Below are positions 63,199 to 64,000 of a DNA stretch of 64,000 nt, one piece after another (the stretch's first letter is position 1; each line of letters starts with the position of its first letter). The notes under the pieces were generated by a model. That model had not been told where the DNA came from. It was given only the letters and a program-made list of their open reading frames with translations, and did not search any database. The position numbers were made by a program, and so were the translations under genes. Origin of the DNA: Clavelina lepadiformis (lineage: Eukaryota; Chordata; Ascidiacea; Aplousobranchia; Clavelinidae); contig NC_135245.1 in the NCBI RefSeq assembly GCF_947623445.1, positions 6,207,501 to 6,271,500 of the forward strand. The letters run 5' to 3'.

Positions 63199-63283
63199 GA
63201 CGAGACAACATTTTATATTGTTGAAATTGAGTTACTCTTTTATGTTATTTAGAAGCTGTCAAAATATGTAGCTTGACATAAAA

Positions 63284-63374
63284 TCCTTCGAACCTGATTT
63301 GCACCAGTGACCTATGGATTTCCGACTGATATTTCCACTACAGTCCACCGCTCTACCAACTGAGCTATCGAAGG
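63284..63374 (-). tRNA. tRNA-Tyr(GUA)
   Basis: Partner of 61250; cctgatttgcacc; T4 downstream. Confidence 0.55.
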
Positions 63375-63635
63375 CACATTCGAAAATCTACAGAAAGCTT
63401 TTAAAGCATATTTTAATGCCACTCAATCGAAGTTTCTTTTCAAATTTTTGGTTAAATGTAAGGTTCTGAGAATTTAAAATTGTCAGGGCTTTTTCAAAGC
63501 AATTCATTTATTACCACAAAATTTTGCAAATTTCAAAAATGGTTTCAACTTCTGTTTACGATGGTTGAGCTTTAGAAACGAAAAAGTTTCCCAGAGTTGT
63601 TTGGTTACACATTTCATTAAACAACAAAAAGGAAC

Positions 63636-63707
63636 AGGTCTCACCGAGATTTGAACTCGGATCGCAGGATTCAGAGTCCTGAGTGCTAACCGTTACACCA
63701 TGAGACC
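63636..63707 (-). tRNA. tRNA-Gln(CUG)
   Basis: Consensus copy. Confidence 0.92.
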
Positions 63708-63791
63708 GACAAGACAACATTTTATATTGTTGAAATTGACATACTCTTTTATGTTATTAAGAAGCTGTCAAAATATGTAGCTTCTTTTACA

Positions 63792-63882
63792 TCCTTCGAA
63801 CCGGATTCAAACCAGTAAACTATGGATTTCTGACTGATATTTCCACTACAGTTCACCGCTCTACCAACTGAGCTATCGAAGG
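63792..63882 (-). tRNA. tRNA-Tyr(GUA)
   Basis: Partner of 61758 with the same changes; no T4 downstream. Confidence 0.68.
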
Positions 63883-64000
63883 CACATTCGCATAACTACA
63901 GATTGTTTTTAAATCATATTTTTATGCCACACAATCGAAGTTTCTTTTCAAAGTATTGATTAAATGCAAGGTTCTAAGAATTTAAAAATATTAGAGCCTC

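Larger units (their letters stand above)
61250..63283. repeat. Higher-order repeat, 4 dimers, 2034-bp offset, copy 1
   Basis: The Tyr at 61250, Gln at 61602 and Tyr at 61758 recur at 63284, 63636 and 63792. Confidence 0.85.
19080..64000 (-). repeat. Tandem tRNA-Tyr/tRNA-Gln gene array, right part
   Basis: The same array resumes after the LINE in the same phase and orientation and runs off the right edge. The LINE flanks join into one Tyr monomer of the subtype seen at 11222 and 33565, so the array was continuous before the insertion. Confidence 0.97.
63284..64000. repeat. Higher-order repeat, 2034-bp offset, partial copy 2
   Basis: Near-identical to the first 717 bp of 61250-63283, then cut by the window end. 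Confidence 0.85.

Noticed and set aside
1-64000. CRISPR-like or plain satellite interpretation of the regular repeats
   Set aside because: The period is about 510 bp with two foldable tRNA genes per unit and no short direct repeats separating unique spacers.
1-64000. Pol III-derived SINE array
   Set aside because: There are no poly(A) tails, tRNA-unrelated bodies or target-site duplications around the units; the genes are full-length tRNAs with terminators.
1-64000. Mitochondrial or bacterial tRNA cluster
   Set aside because: The Tyr intron position, Pol III-style T-run ends, A/B boxes and the LINE point to nuclear eukaryotic DNA.

Overview
This is nuclear DNA of a eukaryote, probably an animal. 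The window is AT-rich. Its tRNA-Tyr genes carry a short intron right after the base 3' of the anticodon, and it holds one Tx1/L1-type LINE. I cannot name the species; an invertebrate or fish is a guess.

About 91% of the window (1-13006 and 19080-64000) is one tandem array with a period of about 510 bp. Each unit carries two tRNA genes, both on the minus strand: an intron-bearing tRNA-Tyr and, about 90 bp downstream in transcription order, a tRNA-Gln. About 260 bp of AT-rich spacer separates that Gln from the next Tyr. I placed 111 tRNA-Gln genes (77 with anticodon CUG, 34 with UUG) and 112 tRNA-Tyr genes. The Tyr count includes one cut by the left window edge and one split by the LINE. Anticodons are 97 GUA, 14 AUA and 1 GUG. 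Five short tRNA-Tyr stubs lie in monomers that share one deletion. All tRNA spans include the discriminator base, which is the lowest coordinate. Spacers look about as conserved as the genes, as expected under concerted evolution by unequal exchange.

The array has higher-order structure. A 10-dimer unit repeats at an offset of 5122 bp (left end). Another 10-dimer unit is tandemly duplicated at 30776-40989 (offset 5107). Others are a 7-dimer offset of 3582 bp (about 22.9-29.4 kb), a 4-dimer block present three times with a larger 8887-bp duplication (40.2-55.9 kb), and a 2034-bp offset at the right end.

The one interruption is a LINE of about 6.07 kb (13007-19079, minus strand). It has a poly(A) tail, a 23-bp target-site duplication, ORF1 (CCHC knuckle and a cysteine-rich tail), and ORF2 (endonuclease, reverse transcriptase, C-terminal CCHC) split by a +1 frameshift. 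It sits inside a tRNA-Tyr gene at the intron/3' exon boundary. Its own 5' region contains a tRNA-Tyr fragment that stops within a base or two of that same junction and comes from a different Tyr subtype. This suggests the lineage has hit this site more than once, so it may be a tRNA-Tyr-targeted retrotransposon. The roughly 830 bp upstream of that fragment has promoter-like motifs, including a YY1-like motif about 16 nt from the element's 5' end.

No host protein-coding gene was found.
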